In this document: positions 18,229 to 26,614 of the stretch, in pieces | Numbering within the stretch: position 1 is the first letter of the stretch | Layout: each line of letters starts with the position of its first letter | DNA from: Duganella sp. sic0402 | GTDB lineage: Bacteria; Pseudomonadota; Gammaproteobacteria; Burkholderiales; Burkholderiaceae_D | NCBI RefSeq assembly: GCF_019219065.1 | Contig: NZ_JAHUWK010000002.1 | Location: 186,001 to 250,000, forward strand | Direction: 5' to 3' | DNA: 64,000 bases | Program-made: the position numbers and the translations under genes | The notes under the pieces: generated by a model | Databases searched by the model: none | The model's input: the letters and a program-made list of their open reading frames with translations, nothing else | Told to the model about the DNA's origin: nothing

Positions 18229-18312
18229 ATGGATGCAGCGATACGAAAGCAATCACCAGGAAACACTTTCAAAATTATCGCACATTAACCCCAACAAGAA
18301 ACGGAGCACATC

Positions 18313-19017
18313 ATGTTACAAGTACGTCATTCTGATTCCCGCGGTAAAGCTAACCACGGCTGGCTGGATTCCAAACACAGCTTCTCGTTCGGTCACTACC
18401 ACGATCCTGAGCATGTCGGTTTCGGTCCGCTGCTGGTGATCAACGAAGACAAAGTGCAAGGCAGCCAGGGATTCGGCACCCACGGACACCGCGACATGGA
18501 AATCATCTCGTATGTGCTGAGCGGCGCGCTGGAACACAAGGACAGCATGGGCACCGGTTCGGTACTGCACTACGGCGATGTGCAGCGCATGAGCGCCGGC
18601 ACCGGTGTGCGTCACAGCGAGTTCAATCATAACCGTGATGAGGTCGTGCACTTCCTGCAAATCTGGATACAGCCTAACCAGATCGGCATTCCTCCAAGCT
18701 ACGAGGAAAAGAACTTTGCGCCAGAGAGCAAACAAGGCAAGCTGGCCCTGATTGCCTCGAACGATGGCCGCAAAGGTTCGGTGCTGATCCACCAGAATGC
18801 AGAGATCTACGCCTCCATCATGGCCGAGGGCGACAGCCTGAAGCATGAGTTGAAAGAAGGCCGGATCGGTTATGTGCACCTGATCCGTGGCGCGGTGACC
18901 GTCAACGGCGTGCACCTGAAAGCCGGCGATGCGCTGAAACTGAGCGACGAGCCACTGGTCACGCTGGATCAGGCGGAAGATGCGGAACTGCTGTTGTTCG
19001 ACCTGCCTAAACAATAA
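18313..19017 (+). CDS. Pirin family protein (YhaK/quercetinase type)
   Basis: Bicupin protein of 234 residues. The N-terminal cupin has the metal-site pattern FGTHGHRDMEIISYVLSG with GALEHKDSMG, then GTGVRHSEFNH, giving the usual His/His/His/Glu set. The C-terminal cupin (about 140-232) is the non-metal half. Bacterial pirins include quercetin 2,3-dioxygenases and redox or transcription cofactors; which applies here is unclear. A GGAG lies seven bases before the start. It is likely controlled by the divergent LysR regulator. A hairpin follows its stop. Confidence 0.92.
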   Translation: MLQVRHSDSRGKANHGWLDSKHSFSFGHYHDPEHVGFGPLLVINEDKVQGSQGFGTHGHRDMEIISYVLSGALEHKDSMGTGSVLHYGDVQRMSAGTGVRHSEFNHNRDEVVHFLQIWIQPNQIGIPPSYEEKNFAPESKQGKLALIASNDGRKGSVLIHQNAEIYASIMAEGDSLKHELKEGRIGYVHLIRGAVTVNGVHLKAGDALKLSDEPLVTLDQAEDAELLLFDLPKQ

Positions 19018-19023
19018 GCAGGC

Positions 19024-19046
19024 TTGAGGGCCCGATGGGCCTTCAA
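19024..19046 (+). terminator. Hairpin after the pirin gene
   Basis: TTGAGGGCCC (19024-19033), loop GAT and GGGCCTTCAA (19037-19046) form a 10-bp stem with one G-T wobble, seven bases after the pirin stop. There is no T tract behind it. Confidence 0.5.
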
Positions 19047-19076
19047 AACATTTCCGCCAGTTTTGGTATCATGAAG

Positions 19077-19117
19077 GGCGCGCCGGGTCTGTTGGAACAG
19101 CCCGGCGCGCCTTTTTT
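19077..19117 (+). terminator. Strong rho-independent terminator upstream of ribA
   Basis: GGCGCGCCGGG (19077-19087) pairs perfectly with CCCGGCGCGCC (19101-19111). The loop itself holds the inner stem CTGTT/AACAG. Six T residues follow (19112-19117). It probably ends pirin transcription, or acts as a leader hairpin for ribA, which starts 33 bases later. Confidence 0.85.
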
Positions 19118-19149
19118 ACCTGTCTATGAACCGAATAAAGAGCAAAACC

Positions 19150-19803
19150 ATGTCGCAGAGCGCAGAAATCCCGTCCCAAGACGAACTGAACTACGTCACG
19201 TCCTGCGCCCTGCCCACTCCCTGGGCCCAGTTCACCCTGCACGCCTTCGTCGAAAAAGCCACCGGCAAGGAGCACCTGGCCATGGTGCTGGGCGATATCG
19301 GCAACGGCGAACCGGTACTGGCGCGCGTGCACTCGGAATGCCTGACCGGCGACGTGCTGTTCTCGCAACGTTGCGACTGCGGCGCCCAGCTGGAAGGCGC
19401 GCTGAAGAAAATTGCCGATGAAGGCCGCGGCGTGCTGCTGTACCTGCGCCAGGAAGGCCGCGGTATCGGCCTGGTCAACAAGATCCGCGCCTACCGCCTG
19501 CAAGAGGCTGGCGCCGACACGGTGCAGGCCAACGAGCAGCTGGGCTTCAAGCCGGACCAGCGCACCTATGGCCTGGTCAAGCCGATGCTGGAACAGTTCA
19601 ACGTGAAAAGCCTGCGCCTGATGACCAATAATCCGCGTAAGATCAATGCCATGACCAATCTGGGCGTGGAAGTGGCAGAGCGCGTACCGCTGCTGGTCAA
19701 CCGCAACGCTTTTAACCAGTATTATCTGGATACCAAGGCCGCCAAGCTGGGCCACATGATGACGCCGCTGACGCCGGCGCCGGTGGAGGATGGCGCGCTG
19801 TAA
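19150..19803 (+). CDS. ribA: GTP cyclohydrolase II
   Basis: About 217 residues; converts GTP to the first riboflavin intermediate, formate and pyrophosphate. The three zinc Cys are in [18 protein letters not shown], the catalytic region is [17 protein letters not shown] and the GTP/phosphate site is near [11 protein letters not shown]. It is a stand-alone RibA with no fused RibB domain. I chose ATG 19150, preceded by AAAGAG; an in-frame ATG at 19126 abuts the terminator and has no ribosome-binding site. It stands apart from other rib genes. The strong hairpin just upstream means its promoter must lie in or after that hairpin, or that the hairpin is conditional. Confidence 0.95.
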   Translation: MSQSAEIPSQDELNYVTSCALPTPWAQFTLHAFVEKATGKEHLAMVLGDIGNGEPVLARVHSECLTGDVLFSQRCDCGAQLEGALKKIADEGRGVLLYLRQEGRGIGLVNKIRAYRLQEAGADTVQANEQLGFKPDQRTYGLVKPMLEQFNVKSLRLMTNNPRKINAMTNLGVEVAERVPLLVNRNAFNQYYLDTKAAKLGHMMTPLTPAPVEDGAL

Positions 19804-19835
19804 CGTTGTCGCTGTAATGTTGTTTTAAGGACTGC

Positions 19836-21317
19836 ATGAAAGTCACCAAGCTCGCTAGCACTCTTGTTCTGACCTGGGCCTGCGCCGGCGCTAGCATCGC
19901 ACAGGCCGCGCCCGAATCCGCCACCGCCCAGCAGTCCGCCAATCCGGCAACGCGCGGGGCGGCAACCGCAACGCGGCCGGCATCACCGGCGCCGAGCCAC
20001 GCCCAAAGCGCCGAAGGCGCGAACGGCCAAGCCGGCGCAGAAGCTGGCGACGCCGACAGCGCCGCACTGCCGCCGCCTTCCAGCGCGGCGCAACACCTGT
20101 ACGCCTCCGCCAAGAACGACATCCTGCAAGTGCGCTCGCTGCTGAAAAGCGGCCGCACCCAGTCCTCGGTCGGTTCCGGCTTCCTGATCGGCACCAGCAA
20201 CCTGGTGCTGACCAACTACCACGTCGTCTCCCAGTTCGCGCTCGATCCCGACACGTATGTCGGCGAATGGGTGGACACCAGCGGCCAGCGCGGCAATGTC
20301 GAACTGCTGGCAGTCGACGTGCTGCATGACCTGGCCGTATTGCGCGTCAACCGCAACGGCACCGGCTTCTTCAAGATGCCGGAAAAACTCGCGCGCCTGA
20401 CCCAAGGCCAGTACCTGTACTCGATGGGCAATCCGCTCGACCTCGGCTTTGCCATTTCCGAGGGCGCCTACAACGGCGTCATCACGCGCAGCTTCTACGA
20501 CCAGCTGATGTTTACAGGCCCGATCAACTCCGGCATGAGCGGCGGCCCCAGCGTGACCGTCGACGGCTCGGTGGCAGGTGTCAATGTCTCCAAGCGCCTG
20601 GACGGCGAGCTGGTCAGCTTCCTGGTCCCAGCCCGCTACGCGCAAGACCTGTTGAAAAAAGTCGAAGCCCAGCAAAAAACACCGACCGACTTCACCGCCA
20701 TAGTGGCCAGCCAGTTGCTGGCGCACCAGACCGCGATGGTCAACCAGCTGCTATCCAGCCCGCTGAGCCTGAAGCCGATGGGCCCCTATCAGGTGCCGGT
20801 GCGCGAGTCGGAACAAATGCGCTGCTGGGGCCGCTCCAACGTCAAGGCCGACAAGCCATTTTCGGTCGATGACGCCAGCTGCGCGATGGAGTCGGCGATC
20901 TTCGTCAGCGGCTCGCTGCAGACCGGACAGATCGCCATCCGCCACCAATTCCTGCGTAGCACCGGCCTCGACAAGCTGCGCTTCGCGCAACTGTCCAGCG
21001 CCTCGTTCAAGAACGAACATTTCGGCAGCAACAAGGACGCGCGCCTGACCGGCCCCAATTGCACCGAAAGCTTCGTCAAGAACAAGACCCTGCCGCTACG
21101 CGCCGTGCTGTGCGTGCGCGCCTACCGCAAGTTCACCGGCTTGTACGACTTTGCACTGCTGACCGCCAGCACCGATCAAGGCCTGATGAGCCTGCAAAGC
21201 CGGCTCGACGCGCGCGGCGTTTCGTATGACAACGGCATGCGCCTGTCGCGCGTGTTCCTCGATTCGCTGTCGCTCGCGCCCAAAGCCGCGCCGGCCAAGA
21301 AAGGGGCGGCGAAATGA
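19836..21317 (+). CDS. Secreted trypsin-like (S1C) serine protease
   Basis: A 493-residue exported protein. The signal peptide is about residues 1-24 (ending AQA), followed by a low-complexity Ala/Pro/Ser linker (25-85). The trypsin-like domain (about 90-285) has the full triad: His129 in TNYHVV, Asp165 in LHDLAVLR and Ser235 in NSGMSGGPS. No PDZ domain follows; the C-terminal 200 residues contain four or more Cys and are not recognised. It resembles the DegP-like fold without the PDZ tail. Its stop overlaps the start of the next gene (ATGA), which encodes an FHA membrane protein, so the two products probably act together at the envelope. Confidence 0.88.
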   Translation: MKVTKLASTLVLTWACAGASIAQAAPESATAQQSANPATRGAATATRPASPAPSHAQSAEGANGQAGAEAGDADSAALPPPSSAAQHLYASAKNDILQVRSLLKSGRTQSSVGSGFLIGTSNLVLTNYHVVSQFALDPDTYVGEWVDTSGQRGNVELLAVDVLHDLAVLRVNRNGTGFFKMPEKLARLTQGQYLYSMGNPLDLGFAISEGAYNGVITRSFYDQLMFTGPINSGMSGGPSVTVDGSVAGVNVSKRLDGELVSFLVPARYAQDLLKKVEAQQKTPTDFTAIVASQLLAHQTAMVNQLLSSPLSLKPMGPYQVPVRESEQMRCWGRSNVKADKPFSVDDASCAMESAIFVSGSLQTGQIAIRHQFLRSTGLDKLRFAQLSSASFKNEHFGSNKDARLTGPNCTESFVKNKTLPLRAVLCVRAYRKFTGLYDFALLTASTDQGLMSLQSRLDARGVSYDNGMRLSRVFLDSLSLAPKAAPAKKGAAK

Positions 21318-22306
21318 AGGCGCCCTACTTCGTCGAAATCCTCGCCCGTAACGGCGACGTGCTGCACCGTCACAAGGTAGCAGGCCTGCCGATCCGCATC
21401 GGCCGCAGCTACGACAACGACATCATCCTCGACGACGCGCACAGCGCAGCCAGCCACGCCATCATCGAAACGGACGACCACAATCAGGTGGTACTACGCG
21501 ACCTCGGCAGCAAGAACGGCACGGTCTACAAGGGCCGCCGCCAGACCAGCCTGACGCTGGACGGCGATGCCGTGGTACGCCTCGGCCACACCCGGCTGCG
21601 CGTGCGCGGCGCCGACTTCCCGGTCGCGCCGGAAATTGCCGACACCACCATGCATGGCTGGGAAGGCACGACGCCGGCCACCATCGGCCTGCTGCTGATT
21701 GCCCTGTTCAGCTGCTTTGAGACCTGGCTGTCGGATGTGGAACCGTTCGCGCTGATCCGCTACCTGCTGGTACTGGCCTCCAGCCTGGCCGCTGGCCTGT
21801 TGTGGGCGGGTGTGTGGGCGCTGGCCAACCGCCTGTTCGGCAGCCATGCGCGCATGGGGCGGCATCTGTTCATCCTCGGCGGCGCACTGGCGGTGGTCGG
21901 CCTGTGGCGCGCCGGCAGCGCGGTGCTGGCCTACGCCTGGTCGGCGGAATCGCTGACGCGCTATGGCAACCTGGTCACACTGGGCATCGCCTGCGCGATG
22001 ATCTTCTTCCACCTGCTGACCATCAAGCCGCACCACCCGCGCCGCTTCCTGATCAGCGCGACGGTGATGCTGCTGGCGGGTTCGGGACTGATGGTGATGA
22101 CCAACCTGCAAAGCACCGGCCGCGCGGCGGACGAGCTGTACATGTCGGTGCTGCTGCCGCCGCAAGTACGCCAGAGCGAAGACCGCAGCCTCGATCAGTT
22201 CCTGGCCAACGCCGCTAAACTGAAAACCGGTGCCGACGCGGCCCGCGCGCACGAAGTCAAGGATGGCGCGGTCGAGAGTGATGAGGACGACGCCAGCGGC
22301 GATTAA
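21314..22306 (+). CDS. FHA-domain inner-membrane protein
   Basis: A 330-residue protein. An N-terminal forkhead-associated domain (about 1-105) has IRIGRSYDNDIILDD, SAASHAIIE and LRDLGSKNGTVYKGRR, the residues that bind phosphothreonine. It is followed by about five membrane helices (about 125-270) and an acidic cytoplasmic or periplasmic tail. Its start overlaps the stop of the serine protease gene, so the two are translationally coupled. No kinase or phosphatase gene is adjacent. The role of the pair is unknown; phospho-dependent recruitment to an envelope proteolysis system is one reading. Confidence 0.85.
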   Translation: MKAPYFVEILARNGDVLHRHKVAGLPIRIGRSYDNDIILDDAHSAASHAIIETDDHNQVVLRDLGSKNGTVYKGRRQTSLTLDGDAVVRLGHTRLRVRGADFPVAPEIADTTMHGWEGTTPATIGLLLIALFSCFETWLSDVEPFALIRYLLVLASSLAAGLLWAGVWALANRLFGSHARMGRHLFILGGALAVVGLWRAGSAVLAYAWSAESLTRYGNLVTLGIACAMIFFHLLTIKPHHPRRFLISATVMLLAGSGLMVMTNLQSTGRAADELYMSVLLPPQVRQSEDRSLDQFLANAAKLKTGADAARAHEVKDGAVESDEDDASGD

Positions 22307-22310
22307 GCTG

Positions 22311-22910
22311 TCACTTCTTCGGCCAGCCGTACAGTACCTGGTCCACCACCTGCTGCAAGTGCTCGCGGGTGGCGCCGGCTGCCGATTGCACCGCCATGCC
22401 GTTGGACACGGTCATCACGTATCGCGCCATCTGGCCGGCGCAGAAATTCGGCGGTAAATCACCTTCCTGGCTGGCACGGATGAAACGCTGCTTGAGCCTG
22501 TCCTCGGCCGCAGCGCGGCGTTCGATCAGGGTATTGCGGATCGGCAGCGCGTCGTCGCTGCACGCCAGCGCGCCGTTGATGACCAGGCAGCCGTGCGGGT
22601 TCTCTTCCTCGGTCTGTGCATCAGCGTTACCGCGCAGGAAATGCTCGACCACTTCGCGCGCGGTTGGCTGTTGCAAGGCCGCCTCGAACAAAGGATCGTG
22701 GCTGGCGCCATAGCGCTCCAGCGCCAGCTTGAACAGGTTCTCCTTGTTGCCGAACACGGCGTACATGCTGGGTCGATTCATGCCCATGGCCTCGGTCAAC
22801 TCGGGCAGCGAACTGCCTTCATAGCCCTTCTCCCAGAACACCTTCATGGCTTTTTCCAGCGCCGTATCTGCGTCGAAGGTACGCGGACGGCCTAATTTTC
22901 GCTCTTTCAT
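22311..22910 (-). CDS. TetR/AcrR-family repressor
   Basis: A 199-residue regulator. The N-terminal HTH reads LEKAMKVFWEKGYEGSSLPELTEAMGMNRPSMYAVFGNKENLF, typical of TetR proteins. The C-terminal ligand domain (about 80-195) has a Cys in the conserved PHGCLVINGALAC region. It is divergent from an MFS efflux gene, and the two share a 91-bp gap with a promoter and two direct-repeat half operators. The likely role is to repress the transporter until an inducer binds. Four bases separate its stop from the stop of the convergent FHA gene. Confidence 0.92.
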   Translation of the reverse strand: MKERKLGRPRTFDADTALEKAMKVFWEKGYEGSSLPELTEAMGMNRPSMYAVFGNKENLFKLALERYGASHDPLFEAALQQPTAREVVEHFLRGNADAQTEEENPHGCLVINGALACSDDALPIRNTLIERRAAAEDRLKQRFIRASQEGDLPPNFCAGQMARYVMTVSNGMAVQSAAGATREHLQQVVDQVLYGWPKK

Positions 22911-22975
22911 ACCGATCGGTTAAAAATTCATTGACAAAGTGCTTTGCTGCGCACATTATGAACCGACCAGTAAAA
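22911..22975. promoter_or_regulatory. TetR/MFS divergent promoter with repeated operator
   Basis: A -35 TTGACA (22931-22936) and -10 CATTAT (22954-22959), 17 bases apart, face the MFS gene. They are flanked by two direct copies of ACCGAYCRGTWAAAAA, at 22911-22926 and 22962-22977. The first contains the palindrome ACCGATCGGT and touches the tetR start codon. Binding there would repress both genes. Confidence 0.55.
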
Positions 22976-23001
22976 AACTCAAGCACTTTTCAGGAATTCC
23001 C

Positions 23002-24234
23002 ATGCAAAATCCCCAAACCCAGGCTGCCGTCGCCGACGAGCAGCTGTCGCCCCGCCCTCACCACTCGCCGTGGCCGGGCGTAGTTTCCATCGCCATCGGC
23101 GCGTTTGCGCTGGTGACTACCGAATTCCTGCCGGTTGGCCTGTTGCCAGCGATTGCCGCCGAACTGGGCGTGACTGAGGGCGTGGCCGGCATGATGGTCA
23201 CCGTGCCGGGCTTGGTTGCCGCCGTGGCAGCGATCCTGGTCACGGTGGGCATCGGCAAGACTGACCGGCGTTTTGTGCTGTGGGGCCTGACCAGCACCAT
23301 GCTGCTATCGAATCTGATCGTCGCCTTCTCGCATTCCTTCCCGCTGATACTGATTGGCCGCGCGCTGCTGGGTGTCGGTGTGGGCGGCTTCTGGGCGCTG
23401 GGTCCGGCACTCAGCACACGGCTGGTGCCGCCCGGCATGGAGCCGAAAGCGCTGTCGATGATTTTCGCCGGCGTCTCGATCGGCACCGTGGCCGGCGTGC
23501 CGGCCGGTGCGCTGATTGGTGAACTGTTCGGCTGGCGTACCGCCTTTCACGCCGGCAGCGTGGTCGCCGTGCTGGTGTTGCTGACGCAGATGCGCCTGCT
23601 GCCCCCGCTGCCGGCCAAGACCTCGGTCAGTTTCAGCCAGTTGCCGGAACTGCTGCGCGTGCCGAAGGCGCGGCTCGGCATCTTCATCACCATGCTGATT
23701 TTCATCGGCCAGTTTGCGGCGTACACCTACATCACGCCTTTCCTCAGCCAGGCGACCAGGCTGGACGCCAAGACCATCAGCATCCTGTTGCTGGTCTACG
23801 GCGCGGCTGGCCTGGCGGGCAATGTCATTGGCGGCAAGATCCTGGCGCGCAGCGTGCGTGCCGGCCTGATTACCACTGGTGTGGTGCTCGGCTTGTCGAC
23901 GGTGGCGCTGCCGCTGCTGGGCACCAGCCTGATTGGCGCCGGCGTGCTGGTGGTGATCTGGGGGATTGCGTTCGGCATGATGCCGATGTCGGTACAGACC
24001 TGGATCTTCCAGGCGGCGCCGCATGCGATGGAAAGCGGCGGCGCGGTATTCGTCACCACCGCGCAGATTGCGCTATCCAGCGGTGCGCTGGTGGGTGGTC
24101 TGGCGGTCGATCATCTGGGCGTGTCCAGCGCGATGGTGGTTGGCGGCGTGCTGGCGCTGGCCATGGCAGCGATTGCGCTGTTGTGGGCGCGCGATGGCGA
24201 GAAGCCCGCCACCAAGCTGCACGCGGTGCATTAA
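23002..24234 (+). CDS. MFS transporter, DHA1 family (drug or sugar efflux)
   Basis: About 410 residues with twelve predicted membrane helices. The N-terminal region GVVSIAIGAFALVTTEFLPVGLLPAIAAELG is the AraJ/SotB-type signature, and helix 4-5 has the efflux motif-C-like GRALLGVGVGGFWALG. A polar leader of about 20 residues precedes TM1. The start at 23002 follows AGGAA. It is regulated by the divergent TetR repressor. It resembles the MFS gene at 7833-9044 in family but is clearly a separate paralogue. Confidence 0.92.
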   Translation: MQNPQTQAAVADEQLSPRPHHSPWPGVVSIAIGAFALVTTEFLPVGLLPAIAAELGVTEGVAGMMVTVPGLVAAVAAILVTVGIGKTDRRFVLWGLTSTMLLSNLIVAFSHSFPLILIGRALLGVGVGGFWALGPALSTRLVPPGMEPKALSMIFAGVSIGTVAGVPAGALIGELFGWRTAFHAGSVVAVLVLLTQMRLLPPLPAKTSVSFSQLPELLRVPKARLGIFITMLIFIGQFAAYTYITPFLSQATRLDAKTISILLLVYGAAGLAGNVIGGKILARSVRAGLITTGVVLGLSTVALPLLGTSLIGAGVLVVIWGIAFGMMPMSVQTWIFQAAPHAMESGGAVFVTTAQIALSSGALVGGLAVDHLGVSSAMVVGGVLALAMAAIALLWARDGEKPATKLHAVH

Positions 24235-24250
24235 AGTCGATTAAAACCGA

Positions 24251-24553
24251 TTACAGCCGGACACGGCGATAGGCGCCGAGGAACACTTCGGCCTCCTTGT
24301 CTGACAGTACCTTGATCGCATCGCCATGCCAGACATACAGGTACTGCGGACCGCCCATGCGGTCGGTCAGCTTGGCGTCCACCAGGAAGCAGGTGCCGAC
24401 CGGATAGACGCTGGTGTCGCTCAGGCGGCGCGAACACTGCACAGGAAGGTCAGTGGAATACGCCTGTCCCGGCAGAGGGTAAATCGCCACCTGCCCGTTC
24501 CACTCCACCGATTGCACCGCCATCTGGCGGTACGCAGTCATATCCCGCGCCAT
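24251..24553 (-). CDS. Hypothetical small protein
   Basis: A 100-residue protein I do not recognise. It begins MARDMTAYRQMAVQSVEWNG after a strong ribosome-binding site (GGAGGAAGTGAAG). It is soluble, with no signal or membrane segment. Beta-rich segments (GQVAIYPLPGQAYS, VGTCFLVDAKLTD, PQYLYVWHGDAIKVLS) suggest a small barrel or sandwich. Codon use resembles the neighbouring genes. It is convergent with the MFS gene and divergent from the M61 peptidase gene. No function is proposed. Confidence 0.7.
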   Translation of the reverse strand: MARDMTAYRQMAVQSVEWNGQVAIYPLPGQAYSTDLPVQCSRRLSDTSVYPVGTCFLVDAKLTDRMGGPQYLYVWHGDAIKVLSDKEAEVFLGAYRRVRL

Positions 24554-24685
24554 CTTCACTTCCTCCAAAAGCCGCCATGGTAGCAGAGCGGACGTCCGCA
24601 CGGACAGCTTTGCAGCGCGCGGACAGGCCTGTATGCTGCATATTCAACCGATTTGCTTTGGCATGCATATTGCAATGTACATGGC

Positions 24686-26566
24686 ATGAAAAAACTTCTG
24701 CTATCCCTGCTTCTCATTCTGCCTTGCGCCCCGATGGCGCAGCCGATTCCCGCGCCGCGCGACTTGCCCTTCCAAGGCCAGATCCAGCTAAAGGTCGACG
24801 CCACCGACACCGCGCACAAGATTTTCCGCGTGCGCCAAACCATCCCGGTACAGAAGTCGGGCGCCATGGTGCTGCTGTATCCCGAATGGGAAACCGGCAG
24901 CCATTCAGCCACCCAGCAAGTAGCGCCGCTGGCCGGCCTGATCATCCACGCGGATGGACGCCGGCTGGATTGGCGCCGCGACGAAGTTCAACCGCACGCC
25001 TTCCACATCACCGTGCCGGCCGGGGCACGCGAGCTTGCGCTGGAGTTCCAGCACTTGCCCGCCGCGACCGGCCCGAAGCTGATGTCGCGAGATATGCTGA
25101 TCCTGCCCTGGCAAAAGGTGGTGCTCTATCCTGCCGGCTGGTTCATCCACAACATCGGCGTGCAGGCGGAGCTGGCCATGCCCGAAGGCTTCCAGTTTGC
25201 GACCTCGCTGGAAACAGCGCAGGCCAGCGCCAACCATGTCAGCTTCAAGCCAGCCAACCTGGAGGAATTGGTCGATGCGCCAGTCTACGCGGGCCGCTAT
25301 TACAAGCGCATCGAACTGGATGCCACACCGGTAAGGCTGAATATATTCGGCGATAACGCGGCGGCACTGGAGCTGCCGCTGGAGTTGATCGCGAAGTTCA
25401 AGACCTTGGCCACCGCTGTGCCGCAGCTATTCCGCTCGCGGCACTACCGCCATTTCGATTTCCTGATGTCGCTGTCGGATGTGCTGCCTTCCGGCGGTGG
25501 CGTTGAACATCAGGAGTCGACCGAGATCAATGTCTCCGCCAACTACGCGCATGACGTAGGCGAACAGGTGCTAATGGCCAACCTGCTGGCGCATGAATTC
25601 ATCCACTCCTGGAACGGCCGTACGCGCCAGCCGGCGGACCTGTGGACGCCGAACCTGAACCTGCCGATGCGCGGCAGCCTGTTGTGGGTGTATGAAGGCC
25701 AGACCGAATTCTGGGCGCATGTCATCAGCACACGCCAGGGCCTGCGTAGCTTGCAGCAAAGCCTGGACGCCCTGGCGGTGGATGCGTCGCTGATGTCCAA
25801 TCGCCCCGGCCGTGCTTGGAAGTCGCTACAGGACAGCACCATCGACGCAGTCTACATGCCGGCCAAACCAGTCAACTGGCGCGACTGGCAGCGCCGTGAA
25901 GATTACTATGCTGAAGGTGTGCTGCTTTGGCTGGATGTCGATATGCTGTTGCGCGAATTGAGCAGCGGCCGCAAGAGCATGCTGGATTTTGCCGCCGTCT
26001 TCTTCGGTGCGGAACAGAATACGCGTACTATCAGCACCTACACGTTTGATGATGTTTGCAAAACGCTGAACCGCATCGCGCCGTACGACTGGGCCACGTA
26101 TTTCAAGCAACGCTTGCAGGCGCATGACGACCGATATCTGCTGGATGGACTAAAACGCGGCGGGTATCGCCTGATCTACACCGATGCGCCGAGCGCCTAC
26201 TTTACGCTGCATGAGGCCGACCTGGGTGGCATGGACCTTTCGACCTCCCTCGGTCTGGTCGTGGGCAAAAAAGGTGCGATCAAAAGCGTGGCGTGGGAAA
26301 GCCCGGCGTTTAAAGCCGGCATCAGCCTGGGCGCGCGGCTGGTGGCTGTCGCCGGCCAGCCCTATACCGATGATCTGCTCAAGCAGGCGCTGCGCGAGGC
26401 GGCAGTCAGCAAGCAGCCAATCGCGCTATCCTTCGAGGCAGATGGCGACACGCACGAAGCCAGCATCCCCTACTTCGGCTCACTGCGCTATCCGCGCCTG
26501 GAACGCATCCCCGGCACACACGACCGTCTGCGCGATCTGCTGCTGCCTGCCAGCAGCACGCAGTAA
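24686..26566 (+). CDS. M61-family (glycyl aminopeptidase-like) metallopeptidase with PDZ domain
   Basis: About 626 residues, exported (signal peptide about 1-19, ending MAQ). An N-terminal beta domain is followed by the M61 catalytic domain, with HEFIH at residues 303-307 inside HEFIHSWNGR, the signature of this family. The glutamate ligand region is WVYEGQTEFW. A PDZ domain (about 515-600) carries VGKKGAIKSVAWESPAFKAGI and GARLVAVAGQPYTDD. Homologues act on N-terminal Gly or Ala peptides in the periplasm. No clear ribosome-binding site precedes 24686, but upstream codons encode no signal sequence. It is monocistronic, divergent from the small hypothetical gene. Confidence 0.9.
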   Translation: MKKLLLSLLLILPCAPMAQPIPAPRDLPFQGQIQLKVDATDTAHKIFRVRQTIPVQKSGAMVLLYPEWETGSHSATQQVAPLAGLIIHADGRRLDWRRDEVQPHAFHITVPAGARELALEFQHLPAATGPKLMSRDMLILPWQKVVLYPAGWFIHNIGVQAELAMPEGFQFATSLETAQASANHVSFKPANLEELVDAPVYAGRYYKRIELDATPVRLNIFGDNAAALELPLELIAKFKTLATAVPQLFRSRHYRHFDFLMSLSDVLPSGGGVEHQESTEINVSANYAHDVGEQVLMANLLAHEFIHSWNGRTRQPADLWTPNLNLPMRGSLLWVYEGQTEFWAHVISTRQGLRSLQQSLDALAVDASLMSNRPGRAWKSLQDSTIDAVYMPAKPVNWRDWQRREDYYAEGVLLWLDVDMLLRELSSGRKSMLDFAAVFFGAEQNTRTISTYTFDDVCKTLNRIAPYDWATYFKQRLQAHDDRYLLDGLKRGGYRLIYTDAPSAYFTLHEADLGGMDLSTSLGLVVGKKGAIKSVAWESPAFKAGISLGARLVAVAGQPYTDDLLKQALREAAVSKQPIALSFEADGDTHEASIPYFGSLRYPRLERIPGTHDRLRDLLLPASSTQ

Positions 26567-26614
26567 TGCCATCTTTGGATAGAATAGGATATCTCCAAGG
26601 CGAAAGAGCAGCCC

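Noticed and set aside
19021..19150. FMN riboswitch before ribA
   Set aside because: The sequence is only about 130 bases, lacks the conserved RFN-element core and is explained by two simple hairpins.
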